Counted from the first letter of the stretch, positions 35,200-48,599 are shown. The stretch: 64,000 nucleotides of DNA from Fasciolopsis buskii (GCA_008360955.1 LUCM01008480.1:190262-254261); one strand, 5' to 3'. A program made the numbers and translations. The notes: generated from the sequence alone by a model not told the origin.

Positions 35200-38153
35200 T
35201 TCATCATTGTCCCCTTTTCTCAGCCTATCGTTCGCCGAGGAATTAAGTACTATTCTGTCCAACAAGCATGCACATACGCATACATTTATATCCATATTAA
35301 TTTCTGTGAAATATAAGTTCAAGCCCTAGTAATTTGATACAAGAACGCGATGATTCACTAATTTTTACTGCCAGTACTTTAAATTTACCAACTATTTTGA
35401 TGACTTTTTGATCGGATTTGAATCAAACAAAAGTGGACGAGGTCAATTCTCTCTACGTTTCTTTCAATTCGCAGCAGATCGCACCCAAAATGTTTGGCTG
35501 TTTTAACAGCACAATGCAAATAAGTTGCTATTTTTGGGAAAATTAACGACGAACGATTTTGGTATTTTGTTGTCCGGTTCCAGTCATGAGAGCTCACCTT
35601 CATTCGGGTGCAATGCGAACAGTTATATTCGTCGCGTCATTCGTGAGTCACAATGGCAGGTCTGAACTTTAGGAGAAAAAAGTATAAAAAAACCAATTAA
35701 TTGCCACGATCAAATGACTAAAGATTCTGAGACTGCACAGGCCAACATGCCAACACTGCGACGCTTGATAAACACAAGCTAACTTCCAATATGTGTTTCC
35801 ACTAAATCGGCTGACCCAAGCCAGTCCGGCATAGCAGACCTGGCATATAGATATAAGATATTTTCAGTCCTTTTGGAAGAACGCCTTTGAACCTTGCAGT
35901 TGACAGTTTGACTCCCTTGCGTACTACCTACCATGCAATGATAGTGCCAGAAAAAACATTACTGATGTCTTGGTTATAAATTATGAACCATGGCCCAGTT
36001 TTGTCGTATCACAGAAAATACTGTGGTGTAACCATTATCTGTGCTCTCCTGTGTGAACTGAGATTTGCGACTTTGTCCACGGTATAACACCTCAGGTGAA
36101 ACATTTTAGGCTTACTTTATCTTTTATTTATATCTCCAGAGTGAGTTTATCCGCCACCTGAAATCGACCGTTTGTTGTCGCACGACAAGTGCTTTAAGGG
36201 AATTCAGTGCGGTGGACTCATTTCTATATGTTGCTAATGCGGTCCAGTGGGAAATGGACAATTTAAACGCGGCATCATGTTATTCAGTGTAAACGGCTAA
36301 TATATGCTTAATGAGCTTTCCCACTGCCATTACGCATACTGGTATCCCAAAATACTAAGATATGCGTGCATACCGGCAAGTTTACTCATATTTACGTACG
36401 CTGGTACTTGCAGTCTGCTAGTAAACCAGCACAATGGGGAACAGTATTGACCCGTACAAGGTTACGCTATTACTGTCAAATGCTCACCACTAACTAGGTG
36501 ATGACGTTGTTTCCTTGATCTTTTGAGTTTTATGGCCTCTTCGCTGGTCTATATACCTGCCCGTGTGTCGCCTCATGGTTCGCTCGCTTGATTTCGCTGT
36601 TATTCATTGTCTTCCATTTCTTTGATTGACAGCTGTCTGATGTGTAATGTCTGTCTGATTAACTGATCACTCTAGAACCACGCTCACGGTAAGCTGCAAG
36701 AGAATCTCACTGACCTTCACGCACTATTTGTCTTCCTCGTTCATATATCTGTCAGGCTGATAGCTGCTTTGCTTTTTCTTATTTTCCCTAGTTCACAATG
36801 CACTGTGCGATTGCATTGATCCACTCTACTTCATTATTGTGCCCAACTTGCAGACCTATTCCTTCCTAGTTGGATTTAACTTCTCACTTGGCCAATCACG
36901 ACCCGCGAAGTCACGAAACAGTCTTACGGTAATCACGGTTGTACACAATTGAATCTGTTCTTTGTCCTTTAGCTGCATTGTACCCCTTCGTGTGAACAAA
37001 CAAATGAGAGAAACACTTTGTTGGTTCAGTAGAATTTGCCTTTGGGTTGGCTGATATGTCTAGTTAACTATCAGTTATATGTTCACAGTCAGTTCAGCAG
37101 TATCCTTTTAAGTTATTTTTCAAAGGTAGACAGCCTACGATCTGGTGGTCTTCTGCTCCTTTGGTCTTCACAGTCTCAAGTTTGTCCCGATTTCTACATC
37201 AAGCTGAAAACTTTAGTATTTTCAGCTGACTAATCCTGCCAGTTTCTTGGTTGTAAAAATTAGGCGCAACGGCATAAACAATTATTTTTCTACCACACTC
37301 GATCAGCTTCTCTTGCAATTGTTGTTTCCTCGCCACAGTTCAGACAAGCCAGAATGACAGACGCAGATCTAGTCAATCAAGACATATTTCCTTCATTTTG
37401 TCAGTACTCGTCGTTGAGCACTGCATGCACACACCTTTCTTTATTCCATACCAGGCAGCTTTTAATTACATTCAATTCGTTTTACTTTTGTCTATCTGAC
37501 ACCCAATCGAGTTCAGCAGAACTTCCGAACTGCCTGGACTTCAACTGTGATCGCAGTAGGCATAAAACTCCTCTGAAAAACCATTATTAAGCACTGCTTC
37601 ATCCAAACTATCAAACCTAGAAAGCAAATATTTCCGCATTTTGTGTTCACTCCCAAGTAACTGTCTCATTCAAAACCGGTACAAGATAACCATCTGCCGG
37701 AGTCAAATTTTCTCAGATTATGGAACCAAGTTTGGCTAAGTTTCAAACATATTAACCCATTACAGAAATCAATCCCAGAGTCTAGATGTTAGCGCGCTAA
37801 GTGTTAGCCCTGTTGAACCACTGAAGACATCCCCGTGTTTACTTACTTTCTGGTTGCATTTCCAGATTGTTCCTCTGGCAGAGATCGACGGGGCTAGTTT
37901 AATAATTACTCCAGTTCTGTTTGACGTAAGCCGGTAAAATCAAATTTTACCATGCAGGCTATTCAGACCCCGGATGCGCTCTCAATAGCTTGGATCGCAA
38001 TAGCCCAAACAGCAAATCTACGCCCAACCTCAGAGCAGCGGGGCATGTAAAGAATCTCCTAAAGGAATCAAACGCGTGCAAATTTATTATTTCTGAGACG
38101 CCAGGTTTTCCTTGTCACTAGAATTTTCTATTCATTAATAACTGACGATGCCG

Positions 38154-38232
38154 CCTCGACTGACGATGGATATATAAGCTTCAAACTCAGCGATTAGAAT
38201 CCCATGAAAACCAACAGCCTGAGATTTAACCA
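38154..38232 (+). repeat. Low-copy dispersed repeat, copy B
   Basis: Matches 14950-15032 (shared ctcagcgat and cccatgaaaaccaac). The element type is not recognised. Confidence 0.5.
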
Positions 38233-39860
38233 ACACGACTTTTCGAACACCTAACTTACACGCTAAGAAAGTCTGCGTGAAAATTCAGAAACATCCGGTT
38301 GGCTGAAAACGAGCCGACAGACGGACTACCAGTTTGAAGTGACGAACGTCACATTTCTACAAACTGCCATTAACGTTCGAATACAGTCATTGGTAAGTTT
38401 GATATTTGCAGAGAAATACATAACGTCATAATGCAAAGGAGCTACAAACTTGCGAAAAGTTGCATTAAATTTTCATCCAACCAAGTAATATATAAATAGC
38501 GGAAAATGTATAGTCTTAAGCCGTAATGTATATAGTCTTGAACACAGGATCTAGATTGTAAAATGTTCTCAAAGGATTCCTGCTCTACAACAAGAAAATA
38601 ATTCGACAAAGAACAGTTGTGCGATCAGACGGACCCCGATTTTGTTGATCAAACTGAACTGATCTTGTCGGCTTGGAAAAACAGAGGATATTTCTGCGAG
38701 ATCAATCACTCTGTTCCCGAACTGTAGCTGCATGTATTGCAGAGCTGCTCACAAGAACCGTTCGTATTTTCGGTACAAAAATCTGACAATTCGGAACAGT
38801 ATTACATGTGCCCAATGAAATGACTACGTTACTTTATGTGTTGTCCTCATTAGTAGGTCCTGGTTTTCCCGCTACATTTCAAAGGAAATTGAGTTCGTTT
38901 CACTTGGATTAACGAAACTGCCATCGAATCAAACAAAAACTGGCTTACACGAATGTGAATAGGCGTGATTCAGTAAACAACAAATTTTAAAATTCTAAAC
39001 AAGAACAATTTGTTCCATTTTGGAAGGCGATTGGAATCGCAGAATGAAACATATTCCCGTGTTAAGCTTACACGTATATCCTAAATTTGTATTGCCAAGT
39101 AAAGGTGAAAAACCATAACTGACAGGCGAGAAAATATTCATCATTTTATTTATCCTGATTGATACGCAGGAACAAAAACGAACTGAATTTAAAGAGGCAA
39201 TTTCAAGTTGAATGAATAGGAGCAAACTGAGAGATTACCAAGCATTTCTAGGTTTTGACAGACAACTAGAGAAGAAAACAATTCATCTGTGATTCACGTG
39301 CAACTTCATTCAGTCAAATAGGGTCAAAATCGATGTCATGATTAGAGCCCAATAAATAGTTTAGTCACCGAACCATCTACACACCCGGTGGGTCGTCATA
39401 AATTGCTTGAACTTGTGTTGAACCAGAACGGCAGTTCACAACGCTCATGTTTAGCAAAATGAACAAAACGGACGGACAGATAACTGAGGATATTCTGGTT
39501 GTGAACTTCTGATTCTGAATAGCATGTAACGAATGAAAAGGTTTCAGTACCGAGATAACGGTCTAACTGATTTAAACCAGATCGATTCCAGCGTGCCATC
39601 TGAATGGTACCAAATTTTTTTCATACTGGAGTCCGGAATAAGCTATGTGTATGTTGGAGCGAACGGTTGTTTCCCGTAATCCATTGAATCACTCTAGTAG
39701 AATATGGCGGTCTCACGGGTTATTCACTGCATTTTTTAAATAGGTACCTCAACGGAATACATTAACGCTTATCCAAACCGCCTACCGCCTGCGTTTTAGC
39801 ATTTGCTTGCAGCCGGTTTTCACGCTATTTGATATGCCAACACCTTAAAAATCCCTGGGA

Positions 39861-40446
39861 ATGAGTGCTGAATTACTCACTACTGTCACTCATTTACTTG
39901 TGCGTCAGGCGCTTCGTTGTGGTAAACTAGGACTTAGTCCCATTCCACATCTGCAGTTAACAAGTAATATCACTGAACAGATCGTCTTCGCACTGGTAAA
40001 TTTACGACATCTTGTCACTTATATTGCCCAGTGCCAGAGTTTTAACCTAGATGGATGCCAACGGACCGTTTCTGGACTTACACTTTAAACTTTGCCAGCT
40101 GAATCCAATTCATGATAGCTATTTAATGAGCCCGATAGAGAAACTTTTGCCCTTTATATTTAACAAACTCAAAAAACAAGCCTACCATAACCTGCTTGAC
40201 AAAACACGTTCAAAAAGTCAAGTTTATCTTCAGCTTCGGCGTTCAGTGATGTTCGATTACCTGTTGATTTGAACACGGATAAACTTGGCAAGACTCAGAC
40301 ATCTAGGTTAACTTGTTTGTGTCTCCAATACGATTCTATTTGTGAGCTTTTCGAAATGCAGCATTATCCTGGACTATCATCACAAAACTTTCATGCAAAA
40401 CTCAAACATCACTGGCGAAGCAACCATCGGAGTTTTCCCAGAAAAA
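39861..40446 (+). CDS. Coding-like segment crossing three frames, possibly three exons with tiny introns
   Basis: I do not recognise the protein. From ATG 39861 the frame reads MSAELLTTVTHLLVRQAL and SPIPHLQLTSNITEQI up to 40067. A 31-base GT...AG stretch (40068-40098) would switch to the frame reading LNPIHDSYLMSPIEKLLPFI and KKQAYHNLLDKT. A 26-base GT...AG stretch (40208-40233) would then switch to SAFSDVRLPVDLNTDKLG, LQYDSICELFEM and HHWRSNHRSFPRK. That part ends at a good donor (AAAA/GTAAAG, 40447). Each removal restores an open frame exactly. The alternative is a degenerating coding relic with two frameshifts. Donors of the small introns are weak (GTTTCT, GTTCAA). Confidence 0.42.
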
Positions 40447-40754
40447 GTAAAGTTGGGGTACTTTTGGTATTGTAGATTAGTAATCGTCTAGTCTGCAAGA
40501 TAATGTTGGAACAATGACATTCCAGTGATTCATCAGAATTCAATGAATTTCCTCAGTTTGACAATCAGAGTAATGGCTGCAAACACCATCAAAACGAATT
40601 AATATCTGGTGCCCTTAGTGGTCATGTCTTAGGTGTGCAAATGCTGAATCGATTTTCTGGAAATTTTTCTTCGGGCCTGATATTGTTGGTCCACGTGTGG
40701 CAAGTTGCTCAGTCGTGCTAGAAGCCGACTAAAAGTTTTTTGATTTAATTCCAG

Positions 40755-40967
40755 TGAATGGAAAGGACAACACACAACCAGGCCAACTAGTCGCATGCGC
40801 TTTGGTTGAGTGGTTAATCCAGAAAGCGATGATGATCCTAAGGGAGATGCTGTGCATCAGAATTCATGCAAGGTTTGCGGCTGTGCAATTTCCATTGCAA
40901 TTTCTCGCCTCGCAAACAAAAGTTGTTCTTTTTAAACTGGTTTTCATATATACAAACTTTACATTCA
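40755..40967 (+). CDS. Candidate exon following the 39.86-40.45 kb segment, unknown protein
   Basis: A strong acceptor (gttttttgatttaattccag) ends at 40754. The exon starts TG in phase 1, exactly compatible with the phase-1 donor at 40447. The junction codon becomes ATG. Only this frame is open: it reads NGKDNTQPGQLVACALVEWL, then IQKAMMILREMLC and RIHARF. A consensus donor (TTCA/GTAAGTG) begins at 40968. An earlier donor, AAG/GTTTGC near 40875, is possible and would remove the less convincing hydrophobic end. The LVEWLI stretch loosely recalls DEP domains, but that is too little for a call. Confidence 0.4.
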
Positions 40968-43139
40968 GTAAGTGCCGTTCTAAATGGTTGTCTCCTAACC
41001 ATTCAATTTAATCCACAGGTATCAGCCAAATCAGATAGTTTCTTGGCTTCAGATTAAAATAGTTGCATCGGTAGGAACGAAAGGACGACAGGAGGTTTTG
41101 AAATCTGAATACCGTTGCTGATATTCTTAATGATTTTAAATGATCGTTGTTATTGCCGTTTACATCCGGTCCTGATTAATCTAGCAAGAGCGACCACCAA
41201 GTTTCAATTGACCACGGGATGTCCAACTAAAGATATCATGTTTCGTCGAAACTGTTCATGGTAAAACCTCATTACTAGATGTCAAAAACTAGTCAGATAA
41301 ATTTTGTCTTCCCGAACAAGTAAAATGTATTCATCTAGGTGATTGAAGTCAATCTAATAAATAGTAAATACCAAATATTCCGTAGATATGTTTGAATTAC
41401 AATTCTGCAAAAATGTCGGCAGGAAGTCAACTGCAGAGATGTAACTGTCTTTGTTGTGCTTATTTGGTGGCAACGGAACATTTAGTTCATTTTATTGAAC
41501 AACAATTGTTGAATTAGCAAAATAATTTTATTTCGGGCAAGTAAACAAAAAATATTCATTGCAATATGGTCCAAAAATGGAAGAACAGTGTTAAATCCCG
41601 CTTTGTGTCACTGCATGGCCACGAAGGAACACATGATTCGTCACTTTCAACTGACAGCTTTTTCGTACGGTGTATGGCCGTGTTACTCCTGGGCGTATGA
41701 AAGTAAACCATTTTGATGTCTGTCAGTCAAAAATTGCTCATGCTCAATAGTAGTTGTCTATATTGTTAAAATGAAACCGAAATTTTGAACAAGCCGCGCA
41801 GGGTCTTGAAATATACTTTGTAAAACTAACATATCCAGATATTTATGCCAACTGAGGCAAAAGCAAATGTGAATATTATCACAGTCTGCTTGAACTCTTC
41901 AGCAGTTCCAATCTCAATTTGATCAACAGAAAACAAGGGTTGTCTCCTATGAAAGACGAAGCAATTTGGCTATCTTGTTAACTAAACCTGATTATCGCCT
42001 CAGTTTCCATTAACAAGGGAGAGCAGATCCAAATAAGGCTTCAGGTCAGTCTCTTTTCACAACAAATAATTTGTGCAAAACGAAGTTATAGATTTCAATT
42101 TCCAATCAATATTTAGTAGCTCAGGTTTTCCACCCCTTTGTAGTCCATGTTCCGTTTGTCTATTTACTCATCTTACTTTTTAGACCGAAATTTACATCGG
42201 TTCCTGGCAGGGGATCTTGCTCAACGGAGTGCTGTCAAGGAAAAATATTTCCACCCGTGATTCTCCAAGTTTCGATGCAATAAGATGATCGCCTGACCAC
42301 CGCGAGTATCGGCGATCATCGTGATTTAGAACAACCGGATAAATAATCTGTCAAGTATTTTTGCAGTTTTATTGTCAAACTGACTAGACAAGTTAAAGAG
42401 AAAACACAAGCATTGTGCCAACCAGCAAACCACTCTCAGTTTGTTTACTAGGGGCCGTGTTGACAAAAATGCCGCATGTAATGAGGTAAATACAATTTTC
42501 AACGATGTCGGCGTTCAGAATCGAGAATTCGGGTTGTAGGGGACTCTCATTACGATTTAACGGCACAAAACACCGTTATAGGAGCCCAATTTCAACAATT
42601 AATCAAGGACACAACACTCAGAATGCATCCAAATGGGTGTTCGAGTGTGATGAAAGTCTGACAGGTTAGTGAATAACGTTTCTATCATAAGCAATAATTT
42701 TGTGATTTCAAGGACGAATACTTTGCTCAAGGTTGAAGAAAATGTATTAAATGCATCTGATTGTAATGAAATACTATAATGCGTAGCGCTGTTTTCGCTT
42801 AGCCACGGAATATCGGGACATCTGAGTTCAACTGCTTCATCTTTGGTTGCAAGCCTAATCATGGAACTGGTTCCAAGATGTGCAAATATCGGTGAAGCAT
42901 ATAAGCCGTTAGGGAATTCGCGAGCGTAAAATGTATATTCACAGTAAGTGCATCTCAACAACAATAAAATAATTATTTAGTTTCACTCCTGCTAACCTAG
43001 GTACAGCACTTTATTATGTACTGCGAAGTGCACAATCATTTTCGGCATTAATAAATGTTAAGTTGCCGGATTGTACCCAGCAAAAGTTATTTGAACTCCA
43101 CGCAGCAGAAGTTTACACATGGAAACAAACACCTGCTTG
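40968..43139. other. Non-coding stretch
   Basis: No convincing gene. A 121-codon minus-strand frame (42599-42964) is somewhat protein-like in its middle (ATKDEAVELRCPDIPW) but has no good splice borders. A small hairpin lies at 42284-42320. Confidence 0.35.
42284..42320. repeat. 10-bp-stem hairpin
   Basis: GATGATCGCC at 42284-42293 and GGCGATCATC at 42311-42320 are exact inverse complements around a 17-base loop. No function evident. Confidence 0.7.
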
Positions 43140-43945
43140 TTTAATTCACTGGTTTAAATCTCAGTACATCCATATGTTTTCAGTGTCTGCTCTGTCTACA
43201 CCTCTTGGTCAGCCTACCCATTCAAAACGTCTTTTATCGACTCAGTAACTCTTACCAGAGTTGATTCGGTGAAGCACCCAGAAGTTACTATTGATAAAAA
43301 TATGAAGTAGACTTCTCATATTTTTACCTGTGTAAAGAATCTATGACGGTTGTTATTTCAAATCAGGAAATTTCGACACTATAAAGTGAAACAAAGCACC
43401 ATTTCCGATTTGTCCACCACTGTTTTTCCAATCTTTCTTTACCATTCTGCTGTTGTACTTTCACGTTTATTTAAGAAATGCTTTAACTTTCTTCGCCTCG
43501 GGCTATCAATTATTAGCCCTATCTTTCATATCACTAAGTCAGTTCTTATCCGAACTTTGTGATCAGCACTTATCAGCATGTGAGAAATTAGCCAACAAAA
43601 TTCTTTCAGATCCCATGCATCCTCTGCACAACGGTCCTTCGAAAGATCGCATTCATATTTCAACGCGATCCGCCTTCCTTTCCATGTCACCCAGAATCAA
43701 AATCTACAGGAACCCCACTGTCCCATGTTTAGCAAAAGTTTTACAAACCCTGACCAGGTTTCAGTCGAATTCCTGAGCAACCTATTATAATGCACTCTGA
43801 TCACTCCTCGATAAGTGTATTTCTTTTCACGTTTTTACAGGGTGATGGGCGAAACGTTATTCCTATTTTCTCTCCACGTTCCTTGACTAAAACGCTACAT
43901 TTTTGTTCGCAAAGGTTTATACAGTATAATACAATACAACAACTT
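43140..43945 (+). mobile_element. 5'-truncated second copy of the CR1/Jockey-type LINE
   Basis: The plus strand reproduces the 3' third of the 0.6-3.65 kb element. It has a post-RT block (VDSVKH, VTIDKNMK), then FRHYKVKQSTISDLSTTVF, then CEKLANKILSDPMHPLH, and the same 3' untranslated region (agcaaaagttttacaaaccc, tcctgagcaacctatt). It ends in an aatacaatacaac tail. The thumb-like block is broken by an in-frame stop (Trp to TAG). The start near 43140 lies within the post-YADD region, a typical 5' truncation. Divergence from copy one is clearly large, so both insertions are old. Confidence 0.88.
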
Positions 43946-46353
43946 TTTTTCACTTTTCGATCAGCCCTGACTCCGAAATGACACGTTCCGCAATAGCTTC
44001 TCCATCTTCTTCCATCTGTCAGCGATGTCACAACCCCATTTTATATATGCACCTCCACAATTCATCTTATTGTACCGATTGCAGAGTTTTGTCATCGACT
44101 TGGGGCTATCGTAAAACAAGCCTCCAGCAACCAGTGCAACAGGTTAAGTTCGACAATATTCTTCTAATAAACGGAATTCAGTTCCAAAGTATGGTTACAG
44201 TTTTCTATTGCACAGCGATTTTTTATAGTCGAAATACCTGGTTGGTAATAAACGGTAAACGAACCACTGCTGGATCTTTAGATGTTCGTTTATGAGCCTA
44301 CAATTCGAACATATTTGTGATCGTCAGAATTAGAGTGAAGTCAATGAGAATTAGACCCAATTCCCACCAGGCTGGCGAAGCTCAGATTAATTTTCTCAAA
44401 TTCTGTCAGCCATTTGACTACTGAATGCAACTTCAGTAGGTACACGTAAGTTTGTATTTTTAGTGTTCATCAGTGTATTTTCTCAGCCGTGCGTGATGTT
44501 GGTCTAGTATATGACGCTGTCATTTAATGGTTGATTGCCGGATGCCAAAATATTACTTTACGAATAACACTAGCCCATATTTTAGCTTTGTTGTTCACTT
44601 TTGGGAAACGTAGTAAACATAAATTTTTCACTTGTATTTGACCCGTCAGTGATGTATATATCGTTAAAGTCGTAGTCCCGGTGTTCACAAATTATACACT
44701 ACCGTCACCCAAGTTGTTTTTTATCATTAACTGAAATACCGAATTATCAGTCGGCGTTGCCATTTGTTCTGTTCAGAAATAACCATCACAGATCGGATCT
44801 GGGATGAAGATAAGAAAGCACGTTCAGAGGAATTCTTTGTCATTGTGCACGTACCCGATGGTGTTTAGATACGCAATGACTGCAGCGAAAGGATTTTGGA
44901 AGTCAACTTTTGGTCTAAAACAGCAGCTCTTAAAACGCCGAGTAGTGAACACATAAGTCAGTCGTTTACAGAAGTCTAAAAGACCAAGTGGTTTTCTCGC
45001 CGATTTCTTGTAAATGCGTTCCCAATGAACAACACGCGATTTGAATTCAATTAGGATCTTCATTTCAATTCAGCACCCGAGAATGATGATCAAATCCTAA
45101 GGGATGCCTCCAAATAGAGGATCAAAAATTAAACCGGATCTAATTTTCCTTTAGAGTAAAACTACAGATTTTGAATTTCGTTTATAAGTTTTGCAACTGC
45201 AACTAGTTTATTTGCTGTCTGCTTGTGTTTTGGACATTTCAGTTATTTGGCAAACAGGCATAAGGCGCATTGCATCTTACTCTACCGCCTTGTTAACACG
45301 TTGCTGTATCAAAAAGATAGTTAATCAGTTGACACACGCAACAGTGGGCCGCATAGAGTGCTTTTGGGCCATATCAATGCCTGAATGAAGAACAAGCAAA
45401 CCATAACTTCCGATGTTGTTTGAATTTCACGGGAAAAACCTTCTTTATTTTGTCTATCATAATTCACAAACCATATGGTTCGGTTAGTCCCAAAAGCTAT
45501 ATTTTAATATGTATACACATGAATATATATATATATGTAGATATTCAAAACCCGACAGATATTCGGCTGCAAACGAATCCTTTCGTGTCCTCCATCCAGT
45601 AGTCTATGTTGATGACAAAGTTCTAGTAATAGTCTTTATAACTTCGATCGCGCAATTAGTGTCACCTCCCCACCAGCTACCATCTAAAGTAATATACTAA
45701 CCTTCTTTTGCAGACGTGAATTACAATTATTTGATGAGCGGATACAAATGTCAATCCTGATTACTCGAAAGTCTTGAATAAAGTAAACGGAAAAAGCCGA
45801 GTTTCACAAATGAGCCTGATGTGACCGCGCCCCTTCACGCGAAATATTTAAAGAGGACTGCAATTTTCTCGTTGTCCTACTATGACGGAAGCAGTAAGAA
45901 ATAGGAACAGGGTACGCCAAAATAATGGTGCTAGCTCGAGTTTGCCCTTACTTCGAACTTTGATATTTGCTACTAAAAATATTATCTATAAAGAAATGCC
46001 ATTTGCTAGCTTATTGATGCACAAGTTCGACTGCACGAGTGAGTAAACATTAACCTTCGATTATTGATGGCTTCATAAGTCTCTGCGATTATAAACTGGG
46101 GTAATTCGTCAACTCACCGTTTCTACGTGCATCGTAGACTTGCATCTCAATGGGCGCTTTTACGGGATTTTACCCGTTTAAGCAAGGTCGCGCGCATTCA
46201 TCTGAACCTCAGTAGGCTGACACTAAATACAAATGGACAGTCACCAGAAGAACTTTTTCTCATTCAGCATCATTAATAAACATCAAGGTGTTAACTGGAA
46301 GAATTTGTTAAAGAGATAAAATTTTATGTCAAGTTTTATATTGTCTACGTCAG
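43946..46353. other. Non-coding stretch
   Basis: No convincing gene. At 45241-45320 a good acceptor (cttgtgttttggacatttcag) precedes a short open frame (YLANRHKAHC, LVNTLLYQKD) without a clear donor. I left it uncalled. A (TA)n run lies at 45522-45536. Confidence 0.35.
45522..45536. repeat. (TA)n microsatellite
   Basis: Short alternating TA run within a Tyr/Ile-rich spurious frame. Confidence 0.75.
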
Positions 46354-46574
46354 CCGTATGGATTATGACAACCGGATAAAAACACGTTCGATTAAAGCAG
46401 CCAATGTGATCATCTGTCACCTCACTCAGGGATATTTAAACGCAAAGGAAGACCATATTAACCACCTGGTGCTGAACTTAAAGAGTGATCCACATTTGTT
46501 AGAGCTGTATGGCTTTTGCGAAATCTATTTGGAGCAATACATTTTGAACTTTTGTAAAATTTTTGACCATACAG
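46354..46574 (+). CDS. Candidate exon 1 of the 46-54 kb gene, unknown protein
   Basis: The frame is open for about 140 codons around this point. It reads protein-like from a plausible acceptor (attgtctacgtcag, ending 46353) to a good donor (ACAG/GTAGGG, 46575): DYDNRIKTRSIKAANVIICH, GYLNAKEDHINHLVLNLKSD and ELYGFCEIYLEQYILNFCKI. It is probably alpha-helical. Entry is phase 2 and exit is phase 1, so it can join the next candidate exon at 49516 through a GTA codon. Exons upstream of it must exist. The protein is not recognised. Confidence 0.4.
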
Positions 46575-46979
46575 GTAGGGAGAAAGAAATAGCAGTCTTG
46601 TTTAGTATTAGTAACAAAGCCCAGATTGGAATATTTTTCGGAATAAGACAGTTGTTATGGACTCCCCATCCTAATGGATTATATATGGTTGATTGTTCAA
46701 CATTGGTTCTCTACTTGTTGTGACTTTCTCCTGATTTTTTACGGTAATCCACATTTTCCGTTTGAGCTATTTCGGGACTGCATCGTTCAATCTACATGCC
46801 CAAACGGGGCTGTGAAATTTACTAAACCTAAAGAGAAATATCACGAACCATATCTAAACCATTGGGATGGGTAACGTCATCGTAACAGTCTCTTTTTGTG
46901 CTTCCCACATAAGGTGACGGGTAATGCTCGACAAATCTGATCACGGTGGGGACCGAATCTAAGGCAAATAATAGTTTGA

Positions 46980-47351
46980 AGATGCAGGAAGATTCCACAA
47001 TCACTTTGGATCTCCTGCAAGCAGGAGATGCTCAAACACGAAGTCTTGGGACGCAGCGAATCTGCTTAGATGTCCGTTTTTCCATTTGTGCTTTTCATAC
47101 AGATTTGAAAAATACTGTTTTAAATACTATGCATGGATTTTGATCTCTTTGTACTTCGATGTAGCAAGATTTTCTACTTTCCCAAACGCACATTGAAATA
47201 TGGTAAAAATGTTTTTCCCAAGATTAGGGAAATTGATAATGGACTGACGTTTCGTCTACCAGGAGCGATATTTTTCAAGGCAGTCTTCAACAGGAAAAAT
47301 GCACTAGCTTTCTCTGACCCACTTGCAGACTCATTGAATCTTGACGAGTGA
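46980..47351 (+). other. Coding-like frames of uncertain status
   Basis: Two overlapping plus frames look protein-like: QEDSTITLDLLQAGDAQTRS up to 47143, and FPKRTLKYGKNVFPKIRE, GAIFFKAVFNRKNAL, DPLADSLNLDE ending 47351. A very good acceptor (ccatttgtgcttttcatacag) ends at 47102 but leads into a third frame. No consistent exon model could be built. It may be a relic, or hold small exons of the flanking gene. Confidence 0.22.
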
Positions 47352-48599
47352 AGTGCGTTTCATTGATTTAGTAAATCTTGTCGTCATTGATCCATCCTGC
47401 GGGCGACAATACGGTGAACATCGTGGGATTTTAACTGGAATGCCTTCGGCTCGATTAGTTCAACCGCCGGAGATTTCCCAATTTCGCAGTCTGCATTTCA
47501 CTACAGTCTAGGTCCCAAAGATGATTAGTACTCTTGGATCGTTCGAAAACAAAATAACCAAATGCATCGCTAAAGTGACAGTGCAATTCTTTTTATCAAC
47601 TAACCAGTAATTGCCCAATAAAAATAACTTTCTTCTGTTTATTGCCACTGACCGACGTTTTCTCACAAGTGAAACAATTCACGAAAAGTTGGAAGGAATT
47701 GATCAATCTCAGACAATTACGTGAGCTCTGTTTACTAGCTTGAATTTACATTTACAAAAGGTTTTATCGACATAACACTGGGGAATATCATCCTTACGGA
47801 TGGGTAGATTGCAGTGTTGCAAAATTGGGTTTGTTTAACCCCGTGGTCAGTAATTGATAATGCAGCCGATTTATCTTGGGTGTAACTCACTAGTTACGCT
47901 TTCTTGCTTTTTGATAATGAGCCTTTCATTCCAATCAATCTAAGAGGATTTTTTATCCAACTGATCCTCATTAGTAATTGCGTACATTTGTGGTCCACGT
48001 TTAAAGATGATCTCGTTATTTTCCAATTGTATACTATATCCGTGCATAAACTTTTCCAAGGAAACAGTCCACAAAATCGATTGTTTGACATTCCAGCTTG
48101 CCATCTTATCAACTGGAGAAGATGAAATTATCCAGCCTTACGCATCGGTGAGTTTATGGTCTCGCATTTTGATATCGGATAAAAATTTTGAAATTCTGGG
48201 TTTTACTAATCGAAAAACCTCCAGATTGTGTTGTTGAGGTACAGTAAAAATTTCCTTATCATCAAGGGTTCGGTCAACTGTAATCACTAAATATTTATTT
48301 GTCATATCTGTTATTATTAGCAATGACCCCAAAAGGAAATAATTTGCCATGAAGAATGCTTGCATAAGGTTTGCATTGTACCTAAAAATAATTAGTACCG
48401 TAATAACGTTAGAAAAATAATGTCTTCGAAATGCTACCAGATGGTCATGAGGCTGATATATGAACAAAGAAAACAAATAGTATACGGCAGGGTAATAAAA
48501 ATAACGTGGCTGCCGAAAAACGGCAGTTCTATTCTGCAGTTTGCGGCCAAAAATTATGGCTCGGCGATGATCCACGTGACTGGGAGCCTGAAGTATTGA

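Larger units (their letters stand above)
35049..39860. other. Gene-poor stretch
   Basis: No convincing gene. It contains a (CT)n run at 35180-35199, a pyrimidine-rich segment around 36.5-36.9 kb, and copy B of the low-copy repeat. Confidence 0.35.

Noticed and set aside
35090..35329. Ser/Leu-rich plus-strand frame
   Set aside because: Created by the (CT)n run.
48138..48575. 145-codon minus-strand open frame
   Set aside because: AT-rich, Phe/Ile/Tyr-heavy composition with no recognised motif or splice border. One or two frames of this length are expected by chance in this much AT-rich DNA.
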